A DNA stretch of 64,000 nucleotides from Aliivibrio sp. EL58 (GCF_900312675.1 NZ_OMPC01000001.1:99140-163139), one strand, 5' to 3'; positions 8,910 to 18,732 are shown, counted from the stretch's first letter. Program-made: numbers and translations. Notes: a model not told the origin generated them from the letters alone.

Positions 8910-9335
8910 TTACATAAATCTAGGTTCAAATTCCACTTCTACTTTAGACTCTGCGTGGGTCTGGATAAATTTTTCAAACTCTTTAACAGGTAATGGCTTA
9001 CTGAACAAATCACCATTTGCCATAAGAACGCCGATATTAATAAGGTTTGCATTCAACTTTAATGAATCAGAAATAAGTTTATTATATGCTTTACTTGAAG
9101 GGTCTTGAAGTTCACTAAAATAACTTAGTTCTTTTAACATCAATTCAATTTCCCCGATAGTTTCAATATGCTCGCTAGCAAGGGCATTCACCGTGCTTCT
9201 TACTTCATCTTGAACTAACTGCTTTTCGGTTCGATACTCATACCAAATATTAAGAGCGATAATGATCGTAGCAGGAAGTAAAGCGAGTGTTAGATTAAAT
9301 AACACTCGACTTGTTAATGAGGAAATGACATGCAT
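8910..9335 (-). CDS. Truncated sensor protein (N-terminal TM plus partial extracytoplasmic domain)
   Basis: A 141-residue frame with a good ribosome site (AAGG) and an intact start. It has a TM segment at about residues 12-31 followed by a helical extracytoplasmic stretch that resembles the first part of a Cache-type sensor in a GGDEF or histidine-kinase protein (L-I-N-I-G-V-L-M-A-N-G-D). The frame stops at F-E-P-R-F-M with no second TM and no output domain, and beyond it lies the scs terminator. I read it as the remnant of a larger signalling gene, perhaps still expressed as a membrane stub. It is divergent from the GGDEF gene at 9568. Confidence 0.6.
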   Translation of the reverse strand: MHVISSLTSRVLFNLTLALLPATIIIALNIWYEYRTEKQLVQDEVRSTVNALASEHIETIGEIELMLKELSYFSELQDPSSKAYNKLISDSLKLNANLINIGVLMANGDLFSKPLPVKEFEKFIQTHAESKVEVEFEPRFM

Positions 9336-9522
9336 ACTTAAACCTTAAAAATAGCTGACAACAAATTATACCATATATAGTTCTCATTATTCTATTTATC
9401 AATATAGTTATTCTCTTTGTATATAGAGAAAATATGAACCAACTAACACTTTATTAAATGCCCTTGGTTCTATGAAATCTACTTTCAGATTTAATTTTAA
9501 ATAAGACTGCACATCACTATAG

Positions 9523-9535
9523 GAGAATCATTCTC
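9523..9535. promoter_or_regulatory. Perfect palindrome upstream of the GGDEF gene (Fur-like half pattern)
   Basis: GAGAATCATTCTC, a perfect 6-1-6 palindrome, 32 bp before the ORF start at 9568. It differs from the Fur 6-1-6 pattern GATAAT-C-ATTATC at one position per arm. A related AGAGAA/TTCTCT inverted repeat occurs at 9411-9430. Regulator identity is a guess. Confidence 0.35.
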
Positions 9536-9567
9536 TTTTTGTATTTATTTTTCAATAAAAATTAAGT

Positions 9568-10416
9568 ATGTTATATCTAACAACACTACATAAGCTATGG
9601 TTACTCATTATGCTAGATAAAAAAATGCCTTTCATCGTTGTTGCAATTCTATCTGTATGCCTCATTATCTGCGTACTTTTTTACAATGAGATTGGATTTG
9701 AATCTTCTGCAGACCTTGGTTTTGAAGGCTTAACATTCATCCTATTAACTTATATTTATTTAACCACTTACCACTCATTTAAATCATATTCATTTCTTGT
9801 TATTGGTTCTTGGCTTCTGTTATTTAATAAAAGTTATGACTTATTAACCGAATTCCCCCAGATTGAATTTCATACAGACCAATATGAAGTCATTGATACA
9901 ATTTTTGATGATGGGTCCTTATTCTCCGGATTCTTATTCATTGCCGTTGGTCTTACTCATATGATGCAAGTACTGTCAAAACAGAATATGAGAGATGAAC
10001 TCACTAATTTATATAACAGAAGAAAATTCTCTGAAATAAAATTAAAGACATTTGATCTTATTTATTTTGACCTAAATGATCTAAAAAAGATCAATGATTT
10101 TAAAGGCCACCAAGTAGGCGATCTGATGATTATTCGCTTTGCCCAAGTGCTTAGAACTGCGTGTATTGATCAAGAAATGGCTTTTCGAATAGGGGGAGAT
10201 GAGTTTGTAGCATTAACTCATGAAAGTCGCTCTAGTTCTTTTATTGAACATATGTATAAACAGCTCGGAAATGAACAAATTACTTTTGCCTATGGCATTG
10301 AAACCGCCACTAAAGAGACCCTAGACCAAGCACTTATACGTTCAGATAAAAGTATGTATGATATGAAACAGACACAAAAAAAGAGCACCAAAAGTGCTCC
10401 AAATTTACATGGTTAA
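9568..10416 (+). CDS. Membrane diguanylate cyclase (four TM helices plus GGDEF)
   Basis: Makes cyclic-di-GMP from GTP if active. Residues about 15-140 hold four TM helices with a short acidic loop; the catalytic domain follows from D-E-L-T-N-L-Y-N-R-R. The active-site motif R-I-G-G-D-E-F is intact at 207-213, and the metal/GTP segment Y-F-D-L-N-D-L-K-K-I-N-D is present. The feedback-inhibition motif R-x-x-D is absent in the usual place. The domain is short (about 130 residues after the D-E-L-T motif). The start could be ATG 9568 or ATG 9610, neither with a strong ribosome site. The last codons overlap the thi-operon terminator on the other strand. Confidence 0.85.
   Translation: MLYLTTLHKLWLLIMLDKKMPFIVVAILSVCLIICVLFYNEIGFESSADLGFEGLTFILLTYIYLTTYHSFKSYSFLVIGSWLLLFNKSYDLLTEFPQIEFHTDQYEVIDTIFDDGSLFSGFLFIAVGLTHMMQVLSKQNMRDELTNLYNRRKFSEIKLKTFDLIYFDLNDLKKINDFKGHQVGDLMIIRFAQVLRTACIDQEMAFRIGGDEFVALTHESRSSSFIEHMYKQLGNEQITFAYGIETATKETLDQALIRSDKSMYDMKQTQKKSTKSAPNLHG
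10376..10399 (-). terminator. Thiamine-operon terminator, inside the 3' end of the GGDEF gene
   Basis: On the minus strand a 6-bp stem (10399-10394 with 10388-10383) is followed by seven T's (10382-10376). It lies 31 nt past the thiE stop and within the last codons of the convergent GGDEF gene, encoding its Lys/Ser-rich tail. Confidence 0.75.
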
Positions 10417-10429
10417 CATCGTTGTTAGA

Positions 10430-11059
10430 TTACTGAATTTCAGTACCCATTAATATTAGCAATTCTTGACTTGCCTGCTTAGGGGATACAGCATGACAAA
10501 TTGCTGAAACCAACGCGATACCATCAACACCTGTATCTACAACCTCTCGAATATTCGACTCATTAACTCCACCAATCGCAACAAGTGGGAGCCTACTTTT
10601 TTTAACGGCTTTAGTTAAACCGTCAATGCCCCACTCTTTAATAATATTAGTCTTCGTTGGCGTAGAAAATATCGCACTGATACCAAGGTAATCAACAGGC
10701 AGATCTTGCGCCTCACGCAACTGCGTTTCATTTTCAACAGACAAGCCTAAAATCATATCAGGGCCAATCAATTGACGAGCAAGGTTTGCAGGCATGTCCG
10801 ATTGACCTAAATGAACCCCATCCGCTTGCACTGCTAATGCCACATCAACGCGATCATTAATGATCAATGGCACACCACTGTCTTTTAATACATTCTTTAC
10901 TGCAATTGAACGTTCAATAAAAGCACGTACATCACCATGTTTTTCACGGATCTGTACCATGGTTACACCGCCTTTTATTGCCTCTTCAACAACATGGCAC
11001 AATATACCAATGTCTTGCTTATCATCTGTCACTAAATACAGTTTATAAGGATTATTCAT
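10430..11059 (-). CDS. thiE: Thiamine-phosphate synthase ThiE
   Basis: Joins HMP-pyrophosphate and thiazole phosphate to give thiamine monophosphate. 209 residues with the TIM-barrel motifs of the family: L-Y-L-V-T-D at the N-terminus, M-V-Q-I-R-E-K for the pyrophosphate contacts, L-I-I-N-D-R-V-D-V-A, G-V-H-L-G-Q-S-D-M-P, and the C-terminal V-A-I-G-G-V. Last gene of the TPP-riboswitch operon, 9 nt after thiM, followed by a terminator. Confidence 0.96.
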   Translation of the reverse strand: MNNPYKLYLVTDDKQDIGILCHVVEEAIKGGVTMVQIREKHGDVRAFIERSIAVKNVLKDSGVPLIINDRVDVALAVQADGVHLGQSDMPANLARQLIGPDMILGLSVENETQLREAQDLPVDYLGISAIFSTPTKTNIIKEWGIDGLTKAVKKSRLPLVAIGGVNESNIREVVDTGVDGIALVSAICHAVSPKQASQELLILMGTEIQ

Positions 11060-11068
11060 ACTTATTGC

Positions 11069-11872
11069 CTATGTATTAACCGTTAATTTCAAGCGATTTA
11101 TCAGTGTCTCTTCATCCAACTGATAAAGCGTATCTAATAGGTTCATTTGCAAACTACCAGGACCTGCTGAGTTCTCAGCTGCGATCTCACCTGCAACGCC
11201 TAAAACAGCCGTCGCAGCAACCCCTGAATACTCACCTATTGCGGCAAAAGCCCCAGTTAATGCTGTATGTGTGCAACCCATTCCCGTAACAAAAGGCATC
11301 ATCGCATGGCCATTATTCAATTGATATTGCGCATCTTTCGTAACTACGTAATCAGTTTCACCCGAAATAACGACGTTGCATTGATATTGCTGCGCGACAT
11401 AACAAGCTGCACCTAATGCAGAATCACTGCTGTCTAATGCATCTACGCCTTTGCTCTGTGCATTTTCACCTGCTAATGCGATGATCTCAGAGGCGTTTCC
11501 ACGAATAATCAATGTATTCGCCGCTTCTGCGATTTGACGCGCGGTTTGGGTACGAAGTTGACTTGCACCACATCCCACCGGATCAAGCACCACCACTTTA
11601 TTATTAAGGTTTGCTTGCTCTACCGCGAAATGCATTCTTGGTGTCCATACGCTATCCAACGTACCAATATTAATGACTAACGCACCAGAGAAACTCATCA
11701 TCTCTGCCATTTCTTGCTGGCTGTGCGCCATGATTGGTGACGCACCTAACGCCAATAAAGCATTCGCGGTGTTGTTCATCACAACATAGTTGGTAATGTT
11801 CACAACTAATGGTTTTTTCTCGCGTAATACCACCAATGCTTCAATAATTTTTTGCGTATTCATGATTGTCAT
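11069..11872 (-). CDS. thiM: Hydroxyethylthiazole kinase ThiM
   Basis: Phosphorylates the thiazole alcohol, a salvage step of thiamine synthesis. 267 residues, ribokinase-like, with [10 protein letters not shown] near the N-terminus, D-P-V-G-C-G-A in the middle, and the catalytic loop T-G-M-G-C-T-H-T-A. The first ATG has AGGA six bases upstream; a second ATG three codons later has poorer spacing. Together with tenA and the transporter it points to salvage rather than de novo thiazole synthesis; thiC, thiG and thiH are not in this window. Confidence 0.96.
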   Translation of the reverse strand: MTIMNTQKIIEALVVLREKKPLVVNITNYVVMNNTANALLALGASPIMAHSQQEMAEMMSFSGALVINIGTLDSVWTPRMHFAVEQANLNNKVVVLDPVGCGASQLRTQTARQIAEAANTLIIRGNASEIIALAGENAQSKGVDALDSSDSALGAACYVAQQYQCNVVISGETDYVVTKDAQYQLNNGHAMMPFVTGMGCTHTALTGAFAAIGEYSGVAATAVLGVAGEIAAENSAGPGSLQMNLLDTLYQLDEETLINRLKLTVNT

Positions 11873-11926
11873 TGTTCTTCCTTAATTCGTTCGCTTATTC
11901 ATTAATTGAGTACTAATCATCAACAA

Positions 11927-12589
11927 TTAGGCTTCATCTAATCCTTGTTGCCAAAACGCCACTTCCATTCGAGTCGCCGTTTTAAAAATATGACACAAAC
12001 GCTGCCCACGCTGACTATCAAGGTCGATATCAGCAAGCAATTCATCTAGCTGTGTAATACTTTTTTGCACGCCAGATTGAAACTCTTCGCCACCATACAT
12101 CTTGATCCAATTCGCATACGGATTGCCTTCTAGCCTAGTTGACTCTCTTGCTAGTAATTGCGTACCAATCACCCCATAACCAATAGAACACGGCGCTAAT
12201 GCTGCGTATAAATCAATGACATCACCAGACATACCGGTATCTAATACAAATCGAGTGTAGGCTACCGTGCCAAAGGCTTCTGGCTCTGCTTCCATCTCTA
12301 CTTCTGACACGCCCCACTCACCACAATAAGTCACATGGTGTGCAATTTCTGAACTCAATAATGCTTGTACACTCGGTAACGCCATTCGCATTTCCGCTAA
12401 CGTTCTCGCTTTATAAATCGCTAAGGCATACGCTCTGGTGTACTGTTTTAAAAACAGAAAATCTTGCTTTAAATAATGTAGAAATGACGAATGCGCTAGC
12501 TCTCCAAGTGCTAATTGTTGAACGAAGCTGTGCTCGGTGTATTCGGTCCACTCATTTTGACACGCTTGAATTAAGTCTTGATGATTCAT
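11927..12589 (-). CDS. tenA: Aminopyrimidine aminohydrolase / thiaminase II TenA
   Basis: Hydrolyses aminopyrimidine breakdown products of thiamine to HMP for re-use. 220 residues, all-helical TenA fold. The catalytic cysteine lies in A-L-A-P-C-S-I-G-Y-G, and the helix-1 and Y-x-x-W-I contacts (N-P-Y-A-N-W-I-K-M-Y) are present. Placed between thiM and the substrate-binding protein of an HMP-type transporter, which fits base salvage. Start has an AGAGAA ribosome site. Confidence 0.95.
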   Translation of the reverse strand: MNHQDLIQACQNEWTEYTEHSFVQQLALGELAHSSFLHYLKQDFLFLKQYTRAYALAIYKARTLAEMRMALPSVQALLSSEIAHHVTYCGEWGVSEVEMEAEPEAFGTVAYTRFVLDTGMSGDVIDLYAALAPCSIGYGVIGTQLLARESTRLEGNPYANWIKMYGGEEFQSGVQKSITQLDELLADIDLDSQRGQRLCHIFKTATRMEVAFWQQGLDEA

Positions 12590-12622
12590 ACTGATTCTCT
12601 AAAAATAAACAGGAAAAATGGA

Positions 12623-13570
12623 TTACAACACCGGCACAAAATCTTGGGCTTTAGGTTGTGTTTTTATGATCTTATGCTCGAACATAAACTCAGAGAAGCG
12701 ATTGTAGCGTTCTAAATCAACCGCTGATGGGCGTAAGGCAAAACGCGTTAACGTGTCATTCCATGCGCGTTTATTTAATTCATTGTTTAAGGTATCTGGC
12801 GCGTAAGAAACAAAGGTTTTCCACGATTCATCAGGGTGATTCACAATAAATTGTGTCGCTTTTTCGATAGCGTGATTAAATTTCTTTAGCGCATCGGCAT
12901 CGTATGTTTTGGCATTCGCAACAAAAACAAGCTCATCATACGAGGGCACACCGTGCTCCTCTGGAAAAAATGATTTCGCTTTGTAACCTTCTAATGCTAA
13001 TTGATTGGTTTCAAAATTACGTAATCCTCCCCAAATAGCATCCACTTTTCCTGAAGCTAATGAAGACGATAATGCCCAGCCTACATTGATGATTTTAACC
13101 TCAGAGAAATCAACCCCTTCTGTATTCAACATAGTGCCAATCGTGGCGTCTTCATTACCCGCAATTGCAATACCAATCTTCTTGCCTTTCAAATCAGCTA
13201 AAGAATTTATCTTGCCGTTATCCAGTACCATTAAGGTGTTTAATGGCGTGGCAATAAGAGTAGCTGAACGAATTAACGGTAAGCCTGCCGCTACATCAAT
13301 CGTTAAACTGGTTTGGTAAGAAATGGCTAAATCAATGTTATTTGCCGCCACTAATTTTGCCGGCATACTTGGATCTGCAGGTTCTTGAACCGTCACATTT
13401 AGGCCTTCTTCTTTGAAATAGCCTTTTTGCTGTGCGATAACCACTGGCCCATGGTTCGGATTTACAAACCAATCCAACATTAATGTCATCGCTTTGTCTT
13501 CCGCGCTTGCCATCATGGAGTAGCTTGAAATAAGCAGAGCCACCGCCCCTTTAATTACTCTATTTTTCAT
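12623..13570 (-). CDS. thiY: ThiY-like substrate-binding protein (HMP/aminopyrimidine ABC transporter)
   Basis: Periplasmic binding protein of the NMT1/THI5-like family, 315 residues with a signal peptide (residues 1-23, ending M-M-A-S-A-E). The motif L-D-W-F-V-N-P-N-H-G-P near the N-terminus and G-K-K-I-G-I-A-I-A-G-N are typical of thiamine-precursor binding proteins. Delivers formylaminopyrimidine or HMP-like compounds to ThiX/ThiZ; exact ligand not known. Codon order in the operon: thiD-thiZ-thiX-thiY-tenA-thiM-thiE. Confidence 0.88.
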   Translation of the reverse strand: MKNRVIKGAVALLISSYSMMASAEDKAMTLMLDWFVNPNHGPVVIAQQKGYFKEEGLNVTVQEPADPSMPAKLVAANNIDLAISYQTSLTIDVAAGLPLIRSATLIATPLNTLMVLDNGKINSLADLKGKKIGIAIAGNEDATIGTMLNTEGVDFSEVKIINVGWALSSSLASGKVDAIWGGLRNFETNQLALEGYKAKSFFPEEHGVPSYDELVFVANAKTYDADALKKFNHAIEKATQFIVNHPDESWKTFVSYAPDTLNNELNKRAWNDTLTRFALRPSAVDLERYNRFSEFMFEHKIIKTQPKAQDFVPVL

Positions 13571-13597
13571 TATTCAATGAGTCCTTTTATTATGAAT

Positions 13598-14416
13598 TTA
13601 TTTATCGTGTTGCCACGGTATGAGTTTTTGAATCAATACATCCGCAAGAAAATACAAACTGACGGATAGCGCCGCGAGAATAAATAACGCAGCAAACATT
13701 TCATCTATCATCATTCGAGCATTCGCTTGCAGCATCAAATAGCCGAGGCCTTCGCTTGAGCCTACCCATTCACCAACGACAGCACCAATAGGCGCGACAA
13801 CAACAGCAACACGAATACCAGATGCTAAGGCAGGTAAAGCCGCAGGTAAGCGAACGTATTTTAATAATTGCCATTTTGATGCACCCATCGTGTGGGCTAA
13901 ATCAAGGTAACCACTTGGGGTATTTCGCAGCCCGTCATAACAACAGGTAGTCACAGGGAAAAAGATAATTAATGCCGCCATCACTACTTTTGATGCGATG
14001 CCATAACCCAACCACAACATCAAAATAGGTGCGATAGCAAAAACAGGGATCGCTTGGCTCGCAATTAAAATTGGTAATAACCAACGTCGAAGTGGATCAA
14101 ACAACAGCATTTGAAGCGCAAATAACAACCCCATAGAAAGACCCAAGCCAAGACCAAGTAAGATCTCTTGAGCCGTTATCCATGAATGAGCAAGTAGCAC
14201 ATCGTATCGCTGTATTAATTTAGTAAAGACAGCCAATGGACTCGGTAAAATGAAGCTTGGTAAAGCAAAAACGATTACGATGAATTGCCATAATCCCAGA
14301 ATAACCGCCGCACTGATTAAGATTCTTATTAAGGATTTCACGTTTTGTAGCATTGGTTTTTGCGTTACCTTTCCTATCGTTGCTGATGTCGAATTTATAA
14401 GGAGTGATTTAGACAT
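13598..14416 (-). CDS. thiX: ThiX-like ABC transporter permease
   Basis: Inner-membrane permease of the taurine/nitrate/HMP (SsuC/TauC-like) type. 272 residues with about six TM helices and the EAA-like loop [20 protein letters not shown], which contacts the ATPase. The start overlaps the end of thiZ by 8 nt. Partner of ThiY and ThiZ. Confidence 0.88.
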   Translation of the reverse strand: MSKSLLINSTSATIGKVTQKPMLQNVKSLIRILISAAVILGLWQFIVIVFALPSFILPSPLAVFTKLIQRYDVLLAHSWITAQEILLGLGLGLSMGLLFALQMLLFDPLRRWLLPILIASQAIPVFAIAPILMLWLGYGIASKVVMAALIIFFPVTTCCYDGLRNTPSGYLDLAHTMGASKWQLLKYVRLPAALPALASGIRVAVVVAPIGAVVGEWVGSSEGLGYLMLQANARMMIDEMFAALFILAALSVSLYFLADVLIQKLIPWQHDK

Positions 14417-15182
14417 AATCGACCTCTAACGTATCAATTATCTGTTGTTGAAGTACCGCCAACTCTGCATCAATCTTGCGAGGTATCGACGTACTTGGAA
14501 CGGGTAAGGAGACCGCTGAAGCAGGTTGTCCTTGCATGATATAAACCGCATCACTCAGTCTTAACGCTTCTTGTGGATCATGCGTGATCAATAAAACGGT
14601 TTTATCTGCTAGCACTTGAGCAGCAAGATCTTGCAGGCGATAACGAGTTACTGCATCTAACGCAGAAAAAGGTTCATCCATTAATACCATTGGTTTGTCT
14701 TGCATTAATGTCCGAGCTAACGCAACACGCTGGCGCATCCCACCCGATAATTGCGACGGCATCGCAAACTCATGCCCTTTTAGTCCAACTAACTCTAAAA
14801 GTTCATGCGCTCTGTGTTTATCCGAGTTCGGTTTCGTTGAATTAAAGCGAGAGTTCGTTGCAAACTTGTCGGCAAAGCAGACGTTATCTATTACGTTTAA
14901 CCACGGCATCAATAAATCTTGTTGCGCCATGTACGCGATATTGCCCTCTAATGCGTCTACGCCATCAATCGAAACATCCCCTGACCACATGACTTTATCG
15001 GTCAATAATCCTGCGAGATAACGCAAAATAGAGGTTTTACCACAACCACTCTTTCCTAATATGGCGGTCCATTTTCCTTTAGGGATCGTCATATTTAGAT
15101 TGAAAATAATAGGCTGTTCGCTGTCTGTATATTGTAAGGCCCCATTAGAAATGGCGGCACCAATGCGATGATTCATCCCCAT
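14409..15182 (-). CDS. thiZ: ThiZ-like ABC transporter ATP-binding protein
   Basis: Cytoplasmic ATPase of the thiamine-precursor transporter. Walker [10 protein letters not shown], signature [12 protein letters not shown], Walker [12 protein letters not shown], and the switch histidine in L-L-I-T-H-D. 257 residues. The start overlaps the thiD stop (TAATG). Confidence 0.88.
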   Translation of the reverse strand: MGMNHRIGAAISNGALQYTDSEQPIIFNLNMTIPKGKWTAILGKSGCGKTSILRYLAGLLTDKVMWSGDVSIDGVDALEGNIAYMAQQDLLMPWLNVIDNVCFADKFATNSRFNSTKPNSDKHRAHELLELVGLKGHEFAMPSQLSGGMRQRVALARTLMQDKPMVLMDEPFSALDAVTRYRLQDLAAQVLADKTVLLITHDPQEALRLSDAVYIMQGQPASAVSLPVPSTSIPRKIDAELAVLQQQIIDTLEVDYV

Positions 15183-16036
15183 TACTCTGGAGTATGTAAA
15201 GCAAAGAAGTGATTCACAGGCCCATGTCCCTGACCAATATTCAGTTCATCCGCATGAATAATCGCTTGAGTAATATAATGCTTACCTAGTGTTACTGCCG
15301 CCTGTAACTCATGACCTTGCGCTAAATACGAAGCAATCGCTGACGATAACGTACAGCCCGTGCCGTGTGTATTGCGAGTTTCAATTCGGGGTGTCGATAA
15401 ACGCTCTATGGAATCAGATAAAATCAGTAAATCAGTACTGTTCTCATCTTTTTCTAAATGCCCACCTTTTAGCAATACTGACTTAGCACCTAATTGACGA
15501 AGTTCATCAATCATTGCCGTCATTTCAGCTTCACTTTCGGGTACTTTAGCGTTAATAAGTGCCGCCGCTTCAGGGAGGTTTGGCGTGATCACATCGGCAA
15601 GAGGAAGCAGTTCGGATTTAAGGCTTTCAATAGCAGAGGATTGCAGAAGAAGATCACCACTGGTTGCCACCATAACAGGGTCAACCACAAGATAGCGAGG
15701 AGAGTATTGTTTTATTTTTTTCGCAACAGAGCGGATGATATCAGAATCACTTAACATACCGACTTTAACGGCGATAACATTCAAATCAGAAAAAACAGCA
15801 TCCAGTTGCTGCTCAACAAATTCACTGCTGATTGGATAAATGCCCGTCACGCCTTGTGTATTTTGGGCCGTTAATGCGGTAATCACAGAGCACGCATAAC
15901 TGCCGGTTGCAGAAATTGCTTTGATGTCAGCTTGGATCCCTGCACCACCACCACTGTCAGAGCCAGCAATAGTTAATACAATCGGTGTGGTAGAAGATAA
16001 TGTAGATAAAAGCGCAGTGTTGTTTAATGAAGACAT
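15182..16036 (-). CDS. thiD: Hydroxymethylpyrimidine/phosphomethylpyrimidine kinase ThiD
   Basis: Phosphorylates HMP twice to HMP-pyrophosphate. 284 residues, ribokinase fold, with [14 protein letters not shown] near residues 24-37, D-P-V-M-V-A-T-S-G, and the C-terminal anion hole [10 protein letters not shown]. First gene after the TPP riboswitch, with a GGGA ribosome site. Confidence 0.95.
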   Translation of the reverse strand: MSSLNNTALLSTLSSTTPIVLTIAGSDSGGGAGIQADIKAISATGSYACSVITALTAQNTQGVTGIYPISSEFVEQQLDAVFSDLNVIAVKVGMLSDSDIIRSVAKKIKQYSPRYLVVDPVMVATSGDLLLQSSAIESLKSELLPLADVITPNLPEAAALINAKVPESEAEMTAMIDELRQLGAKSVLLKGGHLEKDENSTDLLILSDSIERLSTPRIETRNTHGTGCTLSSAIASYLAQGHELQAAVTLGKHYITQAIIHADELNIGQGHGPVNHFFALHTPE

Positions 16037-16149
16037 ACTTATTTTCCCTAACTAACGGTCAGGAAAAATAGTCGAGTGAGAACAAGTACGTATAGACGTA
16101 GATCTCACCAAAAGAAACGGATCTCATTGAAAGATCGTATCAAAAGGAC

Positions 16150-16236
16150 CATTAGTTCCCTACGTCAGTACTAACTGAATCAGGTTCAACGGGTTCGCTA
16201 TTGCGATCTCAGCCTATTGGCTCCCCGACTAATGGC
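16150..16236 (-). promoter_or_regulatory. TPP riboswitch (THI element)
   Basis: On the minus strand the conserved thi-box blocks appear in order: GGGGAGCC, GCTGAGA, ACCCGTTGAACCTGAT, and GACGTAGGGA. Arm P1 is a perfect 7-bp pairing of 16230-16236 with 16150-16156. It lies 113 nt upstream of thiD and would shut the operon down when thiamine pyrophosphate is plentiful. The intervening leader can form a hairpin at 16076-16108 with a short T run beyond it; whether control is by termination or by ribosome-site masking is unclear. Confidence 0.95.
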
Positions 16237-16300
16237 GTCATACTATCACTAATCGATTTGTAAATAGTATGCTTTTTTATGAGAATGATAACTGTATTAG

Positions 16301-17338
16301 TTAATTCTTATCTTGAGAACTCAATTTGGATGCTAATTGAGCAACTATCGTTTTACGCATATCAGAAAGCTTTGGTGCTTCACCCACTTGCCATGGTAAT
16401 GGACGCATTAAATTCATGGTTCTTAATCCAAAACGTGCCGTTAATAAACCAATACCTAAACCCTGTGCTGCTCTGGTTGATAATTTACCAGCAAGGCCAG
16501 TAGATAGCATATCAACACCAACATCCGTCACCATTTCAGTTGCTCCTGCAAACGCCATGTTTTGCAAAACCATTTTGAACAAACGTAAGCGGCCCCAATA
16601 GCCAAGCTCTACCCCATAAACTTGAGAGACTTGTTCGATTAATCGAATATTACGCCACGCTACTAATAACATATCCACCACAGCCAATGGACTTAATGCC
16701 ACCATCAATGCTGATTCACCTGCGTGTTTACTAATTAATGCTTTTGCTCGTTTATCTTGCTCTGAAACCACCATGCTGTCATACATTTCAAATACTTCAG
16801 CGTTATTATGATGCGATTCGATACTATTCTTCCAGCGCGTATATTCTGCCGTATTCGCCGTCGCTCCTTTCTTAGCTAATGCTTCACAGAACGGTTTTGC
16901 CTGACCAATACCATTGCCTTCAACCAATTCAGTTACTTGATGTTGAATTTCAGCTCGGTTTTTAAGTTTACGCAATGTCCATAATTCACGACCAATAGCA
17001 GTAATCCCCATGATTGCTGCAAGGCTAATTAACCCAGCCCAGCCTAATGACAGAAAATCAGCCGATTGGATTGCAGTAATGACATGATCAACACTTTGCC
17101 ACACCGTTAAACCAAGGAAACCACCAATCAGAGTTTTAATACTCCAATGGGTTTTCTTTTTGATTAATGGCGTTTCAATATCCACACCATCAAGTTCCTC
17201 TTCTTCGATAGTTTGAGGAACAAATTTAACACTCTCTTCAAATAGCTTTTGAGTTTGCAGGTTATCAAGGGTTTCTGTATCTTGCTCCAGTTCTTGAGAC
17301 GAGGCTTGAAAGATACGCTGTTTTTTTAACTCACTCAT
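16301..17338 (-). CDS. ycjF: YcjF-like inner-membrane protein (DUF697 / TIGR01620)
   Basis: 345-residue membrane protein with two TM segments near residues 67-110 and a C-terminal DUF697-type domain (A-L-M-V-A-L-S-P-L-A-V-V-D-M-L-L-V-A-W-R-N). Overlaps ycjX by 4 nt (ATGA). ycjX-ycjF commonly accompany psp genes and belong to the Psp regulon in enterics; the biochemical role is unknown. Confidence 0.9.
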   Translation of the reverse strand: MSELKKQRIFQASSQELEQDTETLDNLQTQKLFEESVKFVPQTIEEEELDGVDIETPLIKKKTHWSIKTLIGGFLGLTVWQSVDHVITAIQSADFLSLGWAGLISLAAIMGITAIGRELWTLRKLKNRAEIQHQVTELVEGNGIGQAKPFCEALAKKGATANTAEYTRWKNSIESHHNNAEVFEMYDSMVVSEQDKRAKALISKHAGESALMVALSPLAVVDMLLVAWRNIRLIEQVSQVYGVELGYWGRLRLFKMVLQNMAFAGATEMVTDVGVDMLSTGLAGKLSTRAAQGLGIGLLTARFGLRTMNLMRPLPWQVGEAPKLSDMRKTIVAQLASKLSSQDKN

Positions 17339-18732
17339 ACTAATTTATCTCCTAGCAAGAACTGCATCGCCTTATCCATTCGGATGTGTTGCAGTGGCTT
17401 GTCATTCTCATTGTGCAACGGTTGAAAACTCATAAAGTTAAACGGTTCTGTTTCCCAATAGGCTTTACTTGGTATACGTTTTGGCACTTCGCCCGGAAAC
17501 ATCATTAATGGCTGCTGCTCAGAGCTTACTCCTGAAATAGCAGAAAATAGCTCACCATTTTCATCAATCATTCCCGCCGTAGTCGCTTGAATAGACGCAA
17601 TACTCATGCACTCCATCTTGATACCTTCATACGCCGTTTCTTGCCATGTTTGGTGGATCATTTGTTGTAACAAGGACACCATATTTGGATGCTGTTCTGG
17701 TGTCACATGATCAGCCTTGGTTGCCGCAAACAACACCTTATCAATTTTTGGTGAAAACAGACGTTTAAGCATTGAGCTTTTGCCATACTGAAAACTGTGC
17801 ATCAACTGATCAACCGCTTGACGCATATCATTAAATGATTGTTCACCTGCATTTAATGGCTGTAAACAATCGACCAGTACGATTTGACGATCAAAGTGTC
17901 TAAAGTGTTCGTTATAAAACTTCTTCACTACGTGTTGCTGATAATGTTTATACCGTTTTTTTAATGCCGAAATATTTGAATCTTTACTAGCTTTTGCTAA
18001 CTCTTCTTCTGTGTATTTATACAGAAACATAAATGGGAAAAATTGCAATACCGGCGCACCTGCTAGCTCTCCAGGTAATACAAAACGACCCGGCTGAACC
18101 CAATGTAATCCCTGAGAATCCTTACAATCATGAAGATATTGTGTAAATAGCTCAGAAATATGAGCTATTTGCTTTTCATCAACAGGCGCTAAGGGATCGA
18201 GTTTCTTCGCTTCTTTTAACCAAGCTTCAGACAGCATTTTACGATGACCAGTAAGGTTCGATTGCTGCTGCTTAGACCACGCTAAATAATCCATATCCAA
18301 AAGCGGTAAATCCAATAGCCACTCGCCAGGATAATCAACAATATCAACGTATAAAGTCGCGTTGTCTTGTAGGTGTTTTAACAAACCTGATTTTGGTTTG
18401 AATTTTATGGCTAAACGTAACTCACTCACATCGCGAGTAGGCTCTGGCCATGTCGGGGGCTCAGAAAGTAGCGAATCCATTCCTTCGTCATAAGTAAAAC
18501 TAGGAATAGAAAGATTTGATTGCGGTATGCGTTTCGCACCAATCATTCGCCCTTCACGGGTCACAGATAATAAAGGTAACTTATCACTTGAAGCGGCATG
18601 TAAGCATTGATTAATCAAAGAGGTAATAAATGCCGTCTTACCTGCACGCGATAGCCCTGTAACCGCCAACTTGACGTGGCGATCCATACTACGGCTAACT
18701 AATTTATTCATTTCTTTGGTTAATCTACTCAT
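17335..18732 (-). CDS. ycjX: YcjX-like P-loop GTPase/ATPase (DUF463)
   Basis: 465 residues, P-loop A-V-T-G-L-S-R-A-G-K-T-A-F near residues 22-34, followed by a DUF463 core containing Y-V-D-I-V-D-Y-P-G-E-W-L (a Walker-B/switch-like D-x-P-G) and D-C-L-Q-P-L. YcjX structures show a Ras-like nucleotide-binding fold with an inserted domain. Operonic with ycjF; lies 127 nt after pspC with no obvious terminator between, so it may belong to the psp transcript. Confidence 0.9.
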   Translation of the reverse strand: MSRLTKEMNKLVSRSMDRHVKLAVTGLSRAGKTAFITSLINQCLHAASSDKLPLLSVTREGRMIGAKRIPQSNLSIPSFTYDEGMDSLLSEPPTWPEPTRDVSELRLAIKFKPKSGLLKHLQDNATLYVDIVDYPGEWLLDLPLLDMDYLAWSKQQQSNLTGHRKMLSEAWLKEAKKLDPLAPVDEKQIAHISELFTQYLHDCKDSQGLHWVQPGRFVLPGELAGAPVLQFFPFMFLYKYTEEELAKASKDSNISALKKRYKHYQQHVVKKFYNEHFRHFDRQIVLVDCLQPLNAGEQSFNDMRQAVDQLMHSFQYGKSSMLKRLFSPKIDKVLFAATKADHVTPEQHPNMVSLLQQMIHQTWQETAYEGIKMECMSIASIQATTAGMIDENGELFSAISGVSSEQQPLMMFPGEVPKRIPSKAYWETEPFNFMSFQPLHNENDKPLQHIRMDKAMQFLLGDKLV

